From Lachnospira sp. UBA4346 (GTDB lineage: Bacteria; Bacillota; Clostridia; Lachnospirales; Lachnospiraceae), in NCBI GenBank assembly GCA_002394205.1, contig DGTC01000046.1, positions 4,599 to 68,598 of the forward strand: a DNA stretch of 64,000 nucleotides. Reading direction: 5' to 3'. The translations under genes were made by a program, and so were the position numbers. This document shows, piece after piece, positions 39,920 to 49,062 of the stretch (position 1 is the first letter of the stretch; each line of letters begins with the position of its first letter). The notes below the pieces were generated by a model that saw only the letters and a program-made list of their open reading frames with translations, was not told where the DNA came from and did not search any database.

Positions 39920-40675
39920 CTATTTTAATGGCTCTTTTCCCGGAAGTCCTGCTTTTCTCGGATACTTTTTCGGTGTATTTTTAACCTTTTTAATGAAAAT
40001 AAAAGAACGTTCAATATCCGTATCCGGCAGTGTAATATGCTCTACATCGACAATCGTTCCACCCAACTTTTCAATTGCAGATGTCGCTTCCTGCAACTCC
40101 TCTTCTATCACTCCCGATTTGTATGCAACAAAATAACCGCCTACTGCAACAAATGGCAGACAATATTCGGATAATGTCGCAAGATTGGCAACCGCACGGG
40201 ATACCGCACATGTAAACTGCTCTCTGTATGCACCGTTTCTAGCTCCCTCTTCTGCACGCGCATGAACCGTTTCAATCCCTTGTAATCCCAACTGGTCAAT
40301 CACTTCATTTAAGAATTTCACTCGCTTATTTAAGGAATCTAACAATAATACTTCTGCTGCCGGAAATGCGATTTTTAACGGAATTCCCGGAAATCCTGCA
40401 CCTGTTCCTACATCTATGATTTTCATTGTTTCCGGCAAAAATTCCATTTCCGTTATCAGGTTCTTCTGTCTGCACGCATTTATTGCATACTGAATCGCAA
40501 GACTGTCTGCAAAATGCTTAATTTGTACTTCTTCATACTCTGTAATCCCTGTCAGGTTCATAAATGAATTCCATTCAACAAGAATTTCATAGTACTTGTC
40601 AAACTGTTCAAACTGTTGCTCATTGATTTGAATGTCTAATTTATTTAAATATTCCTGAAATGCTTTTTTATCCAT
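39920..40675 (-). CDS. rsmG: 16S rRNA (guanine-527 N7) methyltransferase
   Basis: 251 residues; ATG 40675 after GAGGAAAT. The Rossmann motif I is MKIIDVGTGAGFPGIPLKIA (residues about 83-102). VLLLDSLNKRVKFLNEVI and CAVSRAVANLATLSEYCLPF follow, all standard for RsmG (GidB). The C-terminal tail is basic (KKVKNTPKKYPRKAGLPGK), as usual for this family. It methylates G527 of 16S rRNA. It ends the leftward operon that starts upstream of mnmE. Confidence 0.96.
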   Translation of the reverse strand: MDKKAFQEYLNKLDIQINEQQFEQFDKYYEILVEWNSFMNLTGITEYEEVQIKHFADSLAIQYAINACRQKNLITEMEFLPETMKIIDVGTGAGFPGIPLKIAFPAAEVLLLDSLNKRVKFLNEVIDQLGLQGIETVHARAEEGARNGAYREQFTCAVSRAVANLATLSEYCLPFVAVGGYFVAYKSGVIEEELQEATSAIEKLGGTIVDVEHITLPDTDIERSFIFIKKVKNTPKKYPRKAGLPGKEPLK

Positions 40676-40714
40676 ATTTCCTCACTCTTTTGCAATTATG
40701 CAGCAAAAGTCATT

Positions 40715-42595
40715 TTATTTTCTATAGAACTGTTCCATGTATACAAGCAACACAGAAATATCTGCCGGAGATACTCCGGAGATTCTAGATGCCTGTCCAA
40801 TGGAATGTGGTGCAAATTTTTCTAATTTCTGCATGGCTTCCTTACGAAGTCCGTTAATATCACTATATTTGATTTCTGCCGGAATCACTTTATTTTCTAA
40901 CTTCTTGAAATGCTCAACCTGACGCATCTGACGCTCAATATAACCCTGATATTTCAAATTGATATTTACCTGTTCCTGAATATCTTCCCGTAAATCCGGA
41001 CGATGCGGATCAATTGGCGCAAGTGCCTGATATGTCAGCTCCGGTCTGCGTACCAATTCTGCAAGTGTCGCACCTGTTTTCAACGGTGTACTGCCATATT
41101 TTGCAAGCAATTCCTGTACCTTGTCATTTGTTCCAATATTTAAGGCTTCTACACGTTCTAATTCTTCTTGAATCAAACGCTCTTTTTCAATCACACCATT
41201 CATTCGTTCTTCATCAATCAAACCAACTTCATAGCCTCTCTTTGTTAAACGAAGATCTGCATTATCCTGTCTTAACAACAAACGGTATTCCGCTCTGGAA
41301 GTCATCATTCTATACGGTTCTGTCGATTCCTTTGTTACAAGATCGTCTATTAACACACCGATGTAACTTTCTGAACGATCTAAAATCATCGGCTCTCTTC
41401 CCTGCACATACATCGCCGCATTGATACCTGCAACAATTCCCTGCGCTGCTGCTTCTTCATATCCGGAACTTCCGTTGAACTGTCCGCCTGCAAACAATCC
41501 CTTAATTTTCTTGAATTCCAGAGAGGATTTTAACTGAATTGCACTGATACAGTCATATTCAATCGCATATGCATTTCGAACAATACGAACATGCTCAAGT
41601 CCGGGAACTGTCTTATACATCGCATACTGTACATCTTCCGGCATGGAACTTGACATACCGCCTAAATACATTTCGTTTGTATACAATCCTTCCGGTTCAA
41701 TAAACACCTGATGTCTGTCTCTGTCTGCGAATTTTACCACCTTATCCTCAATAGACGGACAGTATCTTGGTCCTGTAGAATGAATTACCCCTGCATACAA
41801 CGGTGAACGGTCAAGATTATCACGAATAATCTTATGCGTTTCTTCATTGGTATATGTAAGCCAGCATGAAATCTGTTCCTTCTGTACATCTTCCGGATTC
41901 GTTGTAAATGAAAATGGCACGACCTTTTCATCACCGAACTGCTCTGTCATTTTTGAGAAATCAATCGAACGCTTATCGACACGTGCCGGTGTACCTGTCT
42001 TAAAACGACGAATTTCAATGCCATTTTTCATTAAAGAATCTGTTAAATGTGTCGCTGCCTGTAGCCCATTTGGTCCTGTTTCATAGCTTGTATCACCATA
42101 GATGCAACGTGCTTTTAAATACACTCCGGTACATAATACAACTGCCTTTGCATGATATACAGCACCTGAAAATGTCTTGACACCGCGAATTACGCCATCC
42201 TCTACAATAATTTCTGACACTTCTGCCTGTCTCACCAGCAGATGCTCTGTATTTTCCATTACACGACGCATTCTTCTGCTGTAATCCGATTTATCTGCCT
42301 GTGCACGAAGCGAATGTACCGCCGGTCCTTTCGAACTGTTTAACATCTTCGACTGAATAAATGTTGCATCAATATTTTTGCCCATCTCTCCGCCTAATGC
42401 ATCAATTTCTCGAACAAGATGTCCTTTCGAACTGCCTCCAATATTTGGATTACACGGCATCATTGCAATACTATCGTTACTTACGGTAAAACAAATGGTT
42501 TCTAAGCCTAATCTTGCACATGCAAGTGCTGCTTCACAACCTGCATGTCCTGCACCAACAACAACCACATCATATTCTTCACATATATTTGGCAT
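40715..42595 (-). CDS. mnmG: tRNA uridine-34 carboxymethylaminomethyl modification enzyme, FAD subunit
   Basis: 626 residues from ATG 42595 after GGAGAAGAAA. FAD-binding motif DVVVVGAGHAGCEAALACAR is near residues 9-28. The family signature PCNPNIGGSSKGHLVREIDA is followed by LGGEMG, then FNGSSGYEEAAAQGIVAGIN. The C-terminal helical domain (APHSIGQASRISGVSPADIS) contacts MnmE. It forms the MnmEG complex that modifies wobble uridine of several tRNAs. Neighbours mnmE and rsmG are in the classical order. Confidence 0.97.
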   Translation of the reverse strand: MPNICEEYDVVVVGAGHAGCEAALACARLGLETICFTVSNDSIAMMPCNPNIGGSSKGHLVREIDALGGEMGKNIDATFIQSKMLNSSKGPAVHSLRAQADKSDYSRRMRRVMENTEHLLVRQAEVSEIIVEDGVIRGVKTFSGAVYHAKAVVLCTGVYLKARCIYGDTSYETGPNGLQAATHLTDSLMKNGIEIRRFKTGTPARVDKRSIDFSKMTEQFGDEKVVPFSFTTNPEDVQKEQISCWLTYTNEETHKIIRDNLDRSPLYAGVIHSTGPRYCPSIEDKVVKFADRDRHQVFIEPEGLYTNEMYLGGMSSSMPEDVQYAMYKTVPGLEHVRIVRNAYAIEYDCISAIQLKSSLEFKKIKGLFAGGQFNGSSGYEEAAAQGIVAGINAAMYVQGREPMILDRSESYIGVLIDDLVTKESTEPYRMMTSRAEYRLLLRQDNADLRLTKRGYEVGLIDEERMNGVIEKERLIQEELERVEALNIGTNDKVQELLAKYGSTPLKTGATLAELVRRPELTYQALAPIDPHRPDLREDIQEQVNINLKYQGYIERQMRQVEHFKKLENKVIPAEIKYSDINGLRKEAMQKLEKFAPHSIGQASRISGVSPADISVLLVYMEQFYRK

Positions 42596-42652
42596 TTTCT
42601 TCTCCATTCTCATATATTCTGATTTGTTATATACAAAATTTAATTATTTCAT

Positions 42653-44026
42653 TTACTTTCCCATACAAAATTTTGCAAAAATCTCATCCGCTAAGTCGTC
42701 TTCTACTTCTTCTCCAATAATAAATCCAAGTTTTTCATAAGCTCCCATCAGATCAATTGTCAGGAAATCTTCGCTCATTCCTGCTTCGATTCCATCCTGT
42801 ACAAGTTTCAGACTCTCTAATGCATCCTTTAGCAGGCTCTTATGTCTTGCATTGGTAACATAAATCTCTTCATTAAACTGAATATTTCCATGGAAAAACA
42901 TATCTTTTACGCATGTTTCTAACGCTTCTAATCCCGTTTCTTCTTTTGCTGAAATCTGCAAAACCGGACAATCAATCTTCTGTTTGATATCCTCTTTTGT
43001 AAGAACCGCCTGCATATCCGACTTATTTAATAAAACTATGACATTTTTTTCACGAATTAAGTCTAAGATTTCTTCATCATTTTGATCCATCTTTCTCGTT
43101 GCATCTACTACAAAAACGACTAATTCCGCATCTTTGGCATATTTTTTTGCTTTTTCTACGCCAATGCTTTCCACATAATCATCTGTTTTTCGAATTCCAG
43201 CAGTGTCAACAATATTTAATAACACACCGCCCATGTTAATTTGTTCTTCCAAAACATCTCTTGTCGTTCCTTCAATATCCGTAACAATGGCACGTTCTTC
43301 TTTTGCAAGTGCATTTAACAGGCTGGACTTTCCTGCATTGGTCTTTCCTAAAATAACCGTCTGGATACCATCCTTCATAATTCGGCCGTTATCCGCACTT
43401 TTTAATAAGTTATCCACGCTATCCACACACTTATCCACATTTATCCCCAGTTTGTTCACAAAGTTATCCAACGAGATATGTTCCGGATCATCTAACGCCG
43501 CTTCAATAAACGCTATATCCTCTATCAATATTGCACGAAGTTCTTTGATTTTGGCTGATAATTTTCCATCCAACTGTCCAACGGACGCTTTTAATGCATA
43601 TTCATTTTTCGAATTAATCACATCAATAACAGCTTCTGCCTGCGACAAATCAATTCTGCCATTTAGAAATGCTCTCTTTGTAAATTCACCCGGCTCTGCA
43701 AGTCTGGCACCCGCATCTAACAGTGTCTCAAGCACCTTTTTCGTTACTAAGATACCACCGTGACAGTCAATCTCTACAATATCTTCTCTTGTATACGTAT
43801 TAGGTGCCTTCATAAGAACTGCTAATACTTCATCCACGACATCATTTTCATTTTTTACGACACCATAATGCACCGTATGACTTTGACTTTCTGACAGACT
43901 TTTTTTATTCTTTGCCACAAATACGCGGTCTGCAATCGCAATCGCATCCGGTCCACTCATTCTTACAATACTGATTCCGCCACTGCTCATTGTGCTTGTA
44001 GATATCGCAACAATCGTATCTTTCAT
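42653..44026 (-). CDS. mnmE: tRNA modification GTPase
   Basis: 457 residues. The N-terminal folate-binding domain starts DTIVAISTSTMSSGGISIVR. The G domain has VILGKTNAGKSSLLNALAKE (G1), DIEGTTRD (G2), DTAGIR (G3) and LLNKSDM (G4). The C-terminus ends FAKFCMGK, the conserved Cys motif. It partners MnmG. An oddity is that its reverse-strand reading VDKCVDSVDNLL... near residues 185-215 is encoded by a cluster of DnaA-box-like words (43389-43472). Confidence 0.97.
   Translation of the reverse strand: MKDTIVAISTSTMSSGGISIVRMSGPDAIAIADRVFVAKNKKSLSESQSHTVHYGVVKNENDVVDEVLAVLMKAPNTYTREDIVEIDCHGGILVTKKVLETLLDAGARLAEPGEFTKRAFLNGRIDLSQAEAVIDVINSKNEYALKASVGQLDGKLSAKIKELRAILIEDIAFIEAALDDPEHISLDNFVNKLGINVDKCVDSVDNLLKSADNGRIMKDGIQTVILGKTNAGKSSLLNALAKEERAIVTDIEGTTRDVLEEQINMGGVLLNIVDTAGIRKTDDYVESIGVEKAKKYAKDAELVVFVVDATRKMDQNDEEILDLIREKNVIVLLNKSDMQAVLTKEDIKQKIDCPVLQISAKEETGLEALETCVKDMFFHGNIQFNEEIYVTNARHKSLLKDALESLKLVQDGIEAGMSEDFLTIDLMGAYEKLGFIIGEEVEDDLADEIFAKFCMGK
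43389..43472 (+). other. Cluster of DnaA-box-like 9-mers inside mnmE
   Basis: Six words in one orientation: TTATCCGCA 43389, TTATCCACG 43410, CTATCCACA 43419, TTATCCACA 43431, TTATCCCCA 43441 and TTATCCAAC 43464. One is a perfect consensus box and several are one base off. They lie about 4 kb from oriC. The codons GTGGAT/GCGGAT for Val-Asp and Ala-Asp create them on the other strand, so a coding explanation is possible. Confidence 0.6.
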
Positions 44027-44068
44027 AACCTATATCTACCCTTTCTGTGATAACTATAAATGTGTAAA

Positions 44069-44100
44069 AGGATTGCCGCAAATATTCTTACAGCAATCCT
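44069..44100 (-). terminator. Hairpin between jag and mnmE
   Basis: AGGATTGC and GCAATCCT pair on the reverse strand, followed by TTTTACAC. It is 72 bases past the jag stop and may attenuate rather than end the operon. Confidence 0.55.
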
Positions 44101-44171
44101 GTTCCATCTTTACGATTTCCTATTCTTCTGCATATTGTGCAGAATATTTTTTACATATGTTTTATGCGTTA

Positions 44172-44981
44172 TTATTTATTCTCATTTCTTTCCTTATCAA
44201 GGTAAATAACAACATGACGCATTGGTTCTTCCCCTTCGCTTCTTGTTGAAACATACTTATCTGACTGTAATGCAGCATGAATAATACGTCTCTCATATGG
44301 ATTCATTGGTTCAAGCGAAACCGGACGTTTGCTTCTCTTTACTCTGTATGCAATATTCTTTGCAAGAGATTCAAGTGTCTCTTTTCTTCTGCTTCTATAA
44401 TTTTCTGTATCTACCTTAACACGTACATACTTTTCTTTTCCCTTATTGACTACAAGGCTTGTCAAATACTGGATAGAATCTAATGTCTGTCCTCTCTTAC
44501 CAATGAGAACACCCATATTATCTCCTGATAATTCAATTTCAACGCAGTCATCTTTCTCATTAAAATGGATATCTACCTTTACATCCATTGCCATTGCACC
44601 AAACATATCTGACAAAAATGTACGGATTCTTCTTTCGATTTCCTCCTTTGACAGACTCTCTGCCTTTGCAACAACTTCTTCTTTTACTTCTTCCTGCGCT
44701 TCTTCTTTTTCAACTGTTTCGCTGACCGTTTCTTCAGCAACTTCTTCTAATTTCTTCGCTGCTGATGCAATAATTGGATCTTCCTTCTTGTCATCTACAA
44801 CAATTTTTTCTTCCTTTTTGCGTGCCTTAATCACTGCTGCCTTTGCACCAAAACCTAAGAAACCTGAACTTCCTTTTTCAATAACGTCATATTCAATATT
44901 ATCACTTGATGTTCCCAACTTTACCATTGCATTTGTAAGGGCTTCCTCAACTGTTTTTCCGGTAACTTCAATATAATCCAT
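44172..44981 (-). CDS. jag: RNA-binding protein Jag/KhpB (SpoIIIJ-associated)
   Basis: 269 residues from ATG 44981 after AAAGAGGTTAATC. The Jag N-terminal domain covers 1-52 (YIEVTGKTVEEALTNAMVKL; GSSGFLGFGAKAAVI). An acidic linker is at about 60-110. The KH domain has MGVLIGKRGQTLDSIQYLTS. The R3H domain has RRKETLESLAKNIAYRVKRS and EPMNPYERRIIHAALQ. KhpB with KhpA binds small RNAs and influences cell division and envelope growth. It is directly downstream of yidC, as in most Firmicutes. Confidence 0.96.
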   Translation of the reverse strand: MDYIEVTGKTVEEALTNAMVKLGTSSDNIEYDVIEKGSSGFLGFGAKAAVIKARKKEEKIVVDDKKEDPIIASAAKKLEEVAEETVSETVEKEEAQEEVKEEVVAKAESLSKEEIERRIRTFLSDMFGAMAMDVKVDIHFNEKDDCVEIELSGDNMGVLIGKRGQTLDSIQYLTSLVVNKGKEKYVRVKVDTENYRSRRKETLESLAKNIAYRVKRSKRPVSLEPMNPYERRIIHAALQSDKYVSTRSEGEEPMRHVVIYLDKERNENK

Positions 44982-45010
44982 GATTAACCTCTTTCTAGTA
45001 GCCAATGTTA

Positions 45011-46252
45011 CTACTTCTTATTCTTTTCGTTCTTTTCATTATACTTTGATACCATTCCTGCCTTTTCTGCAAGACTTCCTGGTTTCGCAGATTTATAATA
45101 ATTTGTTGACTCTAAGATTTCTTTCATCTTTTTGTCATTTGCTTCCTTCTTTGCCTGAAGGCTGTCAATTCTCTGCTTATTCTTTTCTGCCTGATCAATC
45201 TTTTTTGTATTTACCGTTGCTGCCTTTGTAATTTTTTCCGGTGGAAGTCCCTTCTTTGCACGTTTTTTATTGGCACGTTCCACATTTTTTGCAATAATCG
45301 CATCTACGCCTATCTTATCATAATAACGGTTCACTAACAACTGCATAATTGTCTGAATTACGGCTGTTGCAATCCAGTATACACCAAGACCTGCCGGTAC
45401 TGAAAATGCGATAAATGCAGACATCAATGGCATGAATAATGTCATCATCTTCATAGAAGCTGCTGCCGGATTATCATCATCCATTTGTGCTGACTGATTG
45501 CCCTGTGATACCTTAACACTGATAAACTGTGTCAGACCTGCAAGAATCGGAATCAATACTGCAATTGATAATCCTAACTGCGGATTCTGTGATACATTTA
45601 CTGTAAGGAATGTGTTCATCTCTGTAATCTTTGTCTGATTGTCTGAAATAACCTGTGCAAATGCCGGAAATGCATCACGTAACTGTGCCCACTGGTCTGC
45701 TGTAAATGCGTTCATTGCCTTAATGGCTGCATCCGTATTATTCCAGTCAATCCCTGATGCAATCGCATTCATCTTATCTGCATATCCTGCATCGCTCATA
45801 ATTCCGCCATTGGTACCGTTTAAAATTGCAAGCAACAGGTTCTTTAACTGTCCGACATACATTGGAATCTGCTGAATAACCCGATACAATGCCATAAGAA
45901 TTGGGAACTGGATTAACATCTGTATACATCCACCCATCTGTGAAGTACCGTATTTTTCATATACAGCCTTCGTTTCTTCCTGCATTTTTACCATTGCAGC
46001 CTGATCATTTCTTTTGTCTTTATATTTCTTCTGAATTGCCTGTACTTCCGGTGTGATGATTGAATTTAATTTCATCATCTTTGACTGCTTAATCGTCAGT
46101 GGCATCATTAAAATCTTAATTAATAATGTAAAAACAATAATTGCAATTGCAATATTACCAAGGCCAATTGCATATAATCCGTTAAATAATATGTCAAGGA
46201 TTTCTCCTAATACCCATGCAATTGGCTGTATAATTGTGTCATAAATTCCCAA
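45011..46252 (-). CDS. yidC: Membrane protein insertase YidC/Oxa1
   Basis: 413 residues from a TTG start at 46252, preceded by GGAGG seven bases upstream; no nearer ATG is in frame. The 60 kDa insertase core has GNIAIAIIVFTLLIKILMMP with LTIKQSKMM, then MGGCIQMLIQFPILMALYRV. A Clostridia-specific insert (about 150-200) and further helices (PQLGLSIAVLIPILAGLTQF; FSVPAGLGVYWIATAVIQTI) follow. The C-terminus is very basic, as in Gram-positive YidC, for ribosome contact. It has no lipobox signal, unlike Bacillus SpoIIIJ. It inserts membrane proteins. Confidence 0.94.
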   Translation of the reverse strand: MGIYDTIIQPIAWVLGEILDILFNGLYAIGLGNIAIAIIVFTLLIKILMMPLTIKQSKMMKLNSIITPEVQAIQKKYKDKRNDQAAMVKMQEETKAVYEKYGTSQMGGCIQMLIQFPILMALYRVIQQIPMYVGQLKNLLLAILNGTNGGIMSDAGYADKMNAIASGIDWNNTDAAIKAMNAFTADQWAQLRDAFPAFAQVISDNQTKITEMNTFLTVNVSQNPQLGLSIAVLIPILAGLTQFISVKVSQGNQSAQMDDDNPAAASMKMMTLFMPLMSAFIAFSVPAGLGVYWIATAVIQTIMQLLVNRYYDKIGVDAIIAKNVERANKKRAKKGLPPEKITKAATVNTKKIDQAEKNKQRIDSLQAKKEANDKKMKEILESTNYYKSAKPGSLAEKAGMVSKYNEKNEKNKK

Positions 46253-46281
46253 TCTGCTACCTCCATCCTAGATGTAATCTA

Positions 46282-46524
46282 TTATTTTTTCTTCATCTTC
46301 ATTCCTTTGAAAGGAACCGGATCATATCCGCCTTTTGAAAATGGATTACACCTTAATATCCGTTTCAATGCCATAAACCCGCCTCTGAATGTACCATAAC
46401 GCTCAATTGCCTCAATCGCATACTGAGAACAGGTTGGATAAAAATTACAATAACTTCTCCCTTTATACGGTGAAATCGCCTTTTGATAGAACTTTACCAG
46501 ACGAATCATTGCTTTCTTTATCAT
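46282..46524 (-). CDS. yidD: Membrane protein insertion efficiency factor YidD
   Basis: 80 residues from ATG 46524 after GGAGAAGAAAT. The family motif is complete: FYQKAISPYKGRSYCNFYPT, then CSQYAIEAIERYG and RILRCNPFSKGGYDPVP with three conserved Cys. It helps YidC insert proteins. Its start overlaps the end of rnpA by 62 bases in another frame, so its translation probably depends on rnpA. Confidence 0.95.
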   Translation of the reverse strand: MIKKAMIRLVKFYQKAISPYKGRSYCNFYPTCSQYAIEAIERYGTFRGGFMALKRILRCNPFSKGGYDPVPFKGMKMKKK

Positions 46525-46885
46525 ATTTCTTCTCCATATTTCCTGCTGCATAGATATGATGCAGCTTAAATAAGTGAATCATAGCACTCTCTGTTTCAAA
46601 ATAATTCTTTCCTTTTAGATTCTCACGTGCAATTACTACAACATCTAATCCTCCGCGAATATCCTGCGTATGCAGACGAAATGCTTCTCGAATTAAACGT
46701 GCCAATCTGTGTCGGACAATACTATTCCCGACTTTTTTACTCACAGATACGCCAAGTTTTAATGTATCCGTTCCATTCTCTCTGATATACATAATAAGAT
46801 ATTTGTTTGCAAACGATTTCTTCCTATTATATACATTTCTAAAATCCCGATTTGTTTTTAATGTTTCAAAATTATCATATTTCAT
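46463..46885 (-). CDS. rnpA: Ribonuclease P protein component
   Basis: 140 residues; the signature KKVGNSIVRHRLARLIREAF is at about residues 50-69, and the N-terminus has NRDFRNVYNRKKSFANKYLI. The C-terminal 25 residues (MEKKYDKESNDSSGKVLSKG) extend beyond the usual about 115-residue length and overlap yidD. The protein assists the catalytic RNA in tRNA 5' processing. It is the second gene after rpmH, with a hairpin (46916-46951) between. Confidence 0.95.
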   Translation of the reverse strand: MKYDNFETLKTNRDFRNVYNRKKSFANKYLIMYIRENGTDTLKLGVSVSKKVGNSIVRHRLARLIREAFRLHTQDIRGGLDVVVIARENLKGKNYFETESAMIHLFKLHHIYAAGNMEKKYDKESNDSSGKVLSKGDFTV

Positions 46886-46915
46886 AATTGCCCACCAAAA
46901 TTTCTATAAATCTAA

Positions 46916-46951
46916 AATAGGCAGATGAATGTGTACATCCATCTGCCTATT
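46916..46951 (-). terminator. Hairpin between rpmH and rnpA
   Basis: AATAGGCAGATG and CATCTGCCTATT pair perfectly on the reverse strand, followed by TTAGATTT. It probably reduces read-through so that rpmH is made in excess over rnpA. Confidence 0.75.
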
Positions 46952-46963
46952 CTTTAATAAAAA

Positions 46964-47107
46964 CTAAGCTGAAAGACTCTTTCTTCCCTTAGCTCTTCTT
47001 GCTGCTAAAACTTTTCTTCCACCTGGAGTACTCATTCTTGCTCTGAATCCATGAACCTTAGATCTCTGTCTTGTCTTAGGCTGAAATGTCATTTTACCCT
47101 TATGCAT
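46964..47107 (-). CDS. rpmH: 50S ribosomal protein L34
   Basis: 47 residues from ATG 47107 after GGAGGTGTAGAGA. The sequence KMTFQPKTRQRSKVHGFRA, then RMSTPGGRKVLAARRAKGR and SLSA, is unmistakable L34. Three extra residues (MHKG) precede the usual MKMTFQP-type start; a start at the internal Met is possible. Its promoter is at 47221-47249. It marks the left edge of oriC. Confidence 0.97.
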   Translation of the reverse strand: MHKGKMTFQPKTRQRSKVHGFRARMSTPGGRKVLAARRAKGRKSLSA

Positions 47108-47220
47108 TCTCTACACCTCCTTATATTTACCACTTGTGACTGCTAAAAAGCTGCCACTACCATTTCTAGTATATATGGCAGGAATATTTTATCAATTCAA
47201 AATTTAAAACATCGCTTTAT

Positions 47221-47249
47221 ATTATATGCATAAATTCCCAAGAAGTCAA
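47221..47249 (-). promoter_or_regulatory. Sigma-A promoter of the rpmH operon
   Basis: On the reverse strand TTGACT (47249-47244), 17 bases, TATAAT (47226-47221). It is 114 bases upstream of the rpmH start and directs transcription away from dnaA. Confidence 0.8.
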
Positions 47250-47342
47250 GCAAAAAGCATTCGACTTTCTATAATTTCTTTATTTTTGATGATTGTCTCT
47301 TGCTGTTTTTAAGAATCGGCGTTTTCATTATTCACTGCTTCC

Positions 47343-47585
47343 TGTTGATAAACACGTATTCAACCATTTTTAAAAAAGTTATCCACATTTTGTTGATAAT
47401 ATGTTGATAACAGTTTATAATTACGGGGATAATTCACAAAATCTGTACAAAATCCCTTATTTTCCCCTGTAGATTCTGTTTATAACTTAACAACATTATT
47501 GTGAATTACTTGATAATTTGTTTTTTCTGTTATATTATTATACTATGCGTTATTATGAAATGGGAGTTTATGCACATTTTCCACA
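47343..47585. other. Replication origin oriC, DnaA boxes and AT-rich unwinding region
   Basis: Between the divergent rpmH and dnaA genes. Boxes: TGTTGATAA at 47343, 47391 and 47402 (reverse-orientation variant of TTATCAACA), the consensus TTATCCACA at 47379-47387, and TTTTCCACA at 47577-47585. A very AT-rich stretch at about 47505-47550 next to the dnaA promoter is the likely unwinding element. A further consensus box lies just after dnaA (48967). Gene context makes the call firm. Confidence 0.9.
47510..47538 (+). promoter_or_regulatory. Likely dnaA promoter
   Basis: TTGATA (47510-47515), 17 bases, TATTAT (47533-47538), about 85 bases before the dnaA start. Flanking DnaA boxes suggest autoregulation. 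Confidence 0.6.
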
Positions 47586-47622
47586 ACTTCCACTATTATG
47601 ACAGCCAGAAAGGGCTTATATT

Positions 47623-48963
47623 ATGGACGAATTAAAAAATAAATGGGATCTCATTTTAGAAACCTTTAAAAATGACTATGACATTCAGGCGGCATCCTTT
47701 CAGACCTGGATTCAACCATTACAGCTTTATTCATTAGAAGAAGATACGATTACGCTACTTGTTCCTGAACAGAATGTTTCGTTTCTTTCTGTAATTGAAT
47801 CAAAATATTTAAAGATGCTCAAAGTTGCCATTGGCGATGTAATGCACCATGAATATGATGTAAAACTGATTTCTGCCAAAGAAAAACAGGAAGCAGAAAT
47901 CAAACGCGAAGCATCTTCTCCGGCCAAAATGAAGGTTTTACAGAATTTAAATCCAAATTATACATTTGATACTTTCGTTGTCGGAAATAATAATAATCTT
48001 GCACATGCTGCATCATTAGCCGTTGCTGAGGCTCCTGGTCGTGTATACAATCCACTCTTCATCTACGGAGGTGTTGGACTTGGCAAAACGCACTTAATGC
48101 AGGCGATTGCACATTTTATTATTTCAACAGATCCGTCACTGAAGGTTCTTTATGTAACATCTGAAACTTTTACAAATGAATTGATTGATTCCGTGAAGAA
48201 TCAGAAGAACTCTGAATTCCGTGAGAAATACCGTAATATCGACGTGCTTCTGATTGATGATATTCAGTTTATCATCGGTAAGGAATCTACACAGGAAGAA
48301 TTTTTCCATACCTTTAATGCGCTTTATCAGGACAGCAAGCAGATTATTCTTACTTCTGATAAGCCGCCAAAAGAAATGGAAACTTTAACAGAACGTCTTC
48401 GTACGCGATTTGAAATGGGACTTTCCGTTGACATTCAGATTCCTACCTACGAAACCAAAATGGCTATTCTAAATAGGAAGGCGGAACTTGGCGGATTTGA
48501 TATTCCTTATGATGTCCGCGATTACGTTGCCAACAATATTAAATCCAGCATCCGTGAGCTTGAAGGTGCTTTAACCAAATTAAATGCATTTTCTACACTG
48601 ACACATGCTCCGATTACACTGGATTTTGCGAAAGATGTCTTAAAAGACCTCATATCACCTGATGTGAAAAAGGAAGTAACACCGGAACTGATTATTGAAA
48701 TCGTTGCAGATCATTTCGGCATCACACCGGAAGATATTCTTTCCAAAAAGCGAAGCTCTAATATTGTAGAACCTCGCCAGATTATTATGTATCTTTGTCG
48801 TCAGATGACTACAACCCCACTGTCTGAAATCGGCAAGATTCTTGGCGGTCGTGACCATTCAACCGTCATTCATGGCTACGAGAAAATCAAAGAAGAAGTA
48901 TTAAGTAATGAAGCAACAAAAAACACTGTGGATATTCTAATTAAAAAGATTAATCCTTCTTAA
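47623..48963 (+). CDS. dnaA: Chromosomal replication initiator protein DnaA
   Basis: 446 residues; AAAGGG lies upstream of ATG 47623. Domain I covers about 1-85 and a linker about 90-110. The AAA+ domain starts YTFDTFVVGNNNNLAHAASL, with Walker A FIYGGVGLGKTHLMQAIAHF and Walker B VLLIDDIQFI. The C-terminal domain IV has the signature ILGGRDHSTVIHGYEKIKEE that reads DnaA boxes. It assembles on oriC to open DNA. A terminator and another DnaA box follow. Confidence 0.99.
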   Translation: MDELKNKWDLILETFKNDYDIQAASFQTWIQPLQLYSLEEDTITLLVPEQNVSFLSVIESKYLKMLKVAIGDVMHHEYDVKLISAKEKQEAEIKREASSPAKMKVLQNLNPNYTFDTFVVGNNNNLAHAASLAVAEAPGRVYNPLFIYGGVGLGKTHLMQAIAHFIISTDPSLKVLYVTSETFTNELIDSVKNQKNSEFREKYRNIDVLLIDDIQFIIGKESTQEEFFHTFNALYQDSKQIILTSDKPPKEMETLTERLRTRFEMGLSVDIQIPTYETKMAILNRKAELGGFDIPYDVRDYVANNIKSSIRELEGALTKLNAFSTLTHAPITLDFAKDVLKDLISPDVKKEVTPELIIEIVADHFGITPEDILSKKRSSNIVEPRQIIMYLCRQMTTTPLSEIGKILGGRDHSTVIHGYEKIKEEVLSNEATKNTVDILIKKINPS

Positions 48964-48966
48964 AAG

Positions 48967-48975
48967 TTATCCACA
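48967..48975 (+). promoter_or_regulatory. DnaA box downstream of dnaA
   Basis: TTATCCACA, perfect consensus, 3 bases after the dnaA stop. With the upstream boxes it gives a bipartite arrangement like that of Bacillus. Confidence 0.8.
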
Positions 48976-49039
48976 TCGTTATGTGTTTTTTACGTTTATT
49001 GCATGTGGTCAGCCTGTGAATTTGCGTCTTGTTATAAAC

Positions 49040-49062
49040 AGTTGCATTTTTGCAACTTTTTT
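49040..49062 (+). terminator. Terminator between dnaA and dnaN
   Basis: AGTTGCA-TTTT-TGCAACT followed by TTTTT. In the rest of this 300-base gap, a run of five CTA/ACT triplets near 49182-49200 is the only other notable feature. Confidence 0.85.

Noticed and set aside
43203..43763. 186-codon forward open frame opposite mnmE
   Set aside because: It is complementary to a well-conserved gene and has no ribosome site or recognisable domain.
44446..44976. 176-codon forward open frame opposite jag
   Set aside because: It is an antisense shadow rich in Ser and Phe from the Glu/Lys-rich jag linker. It has no start signal.
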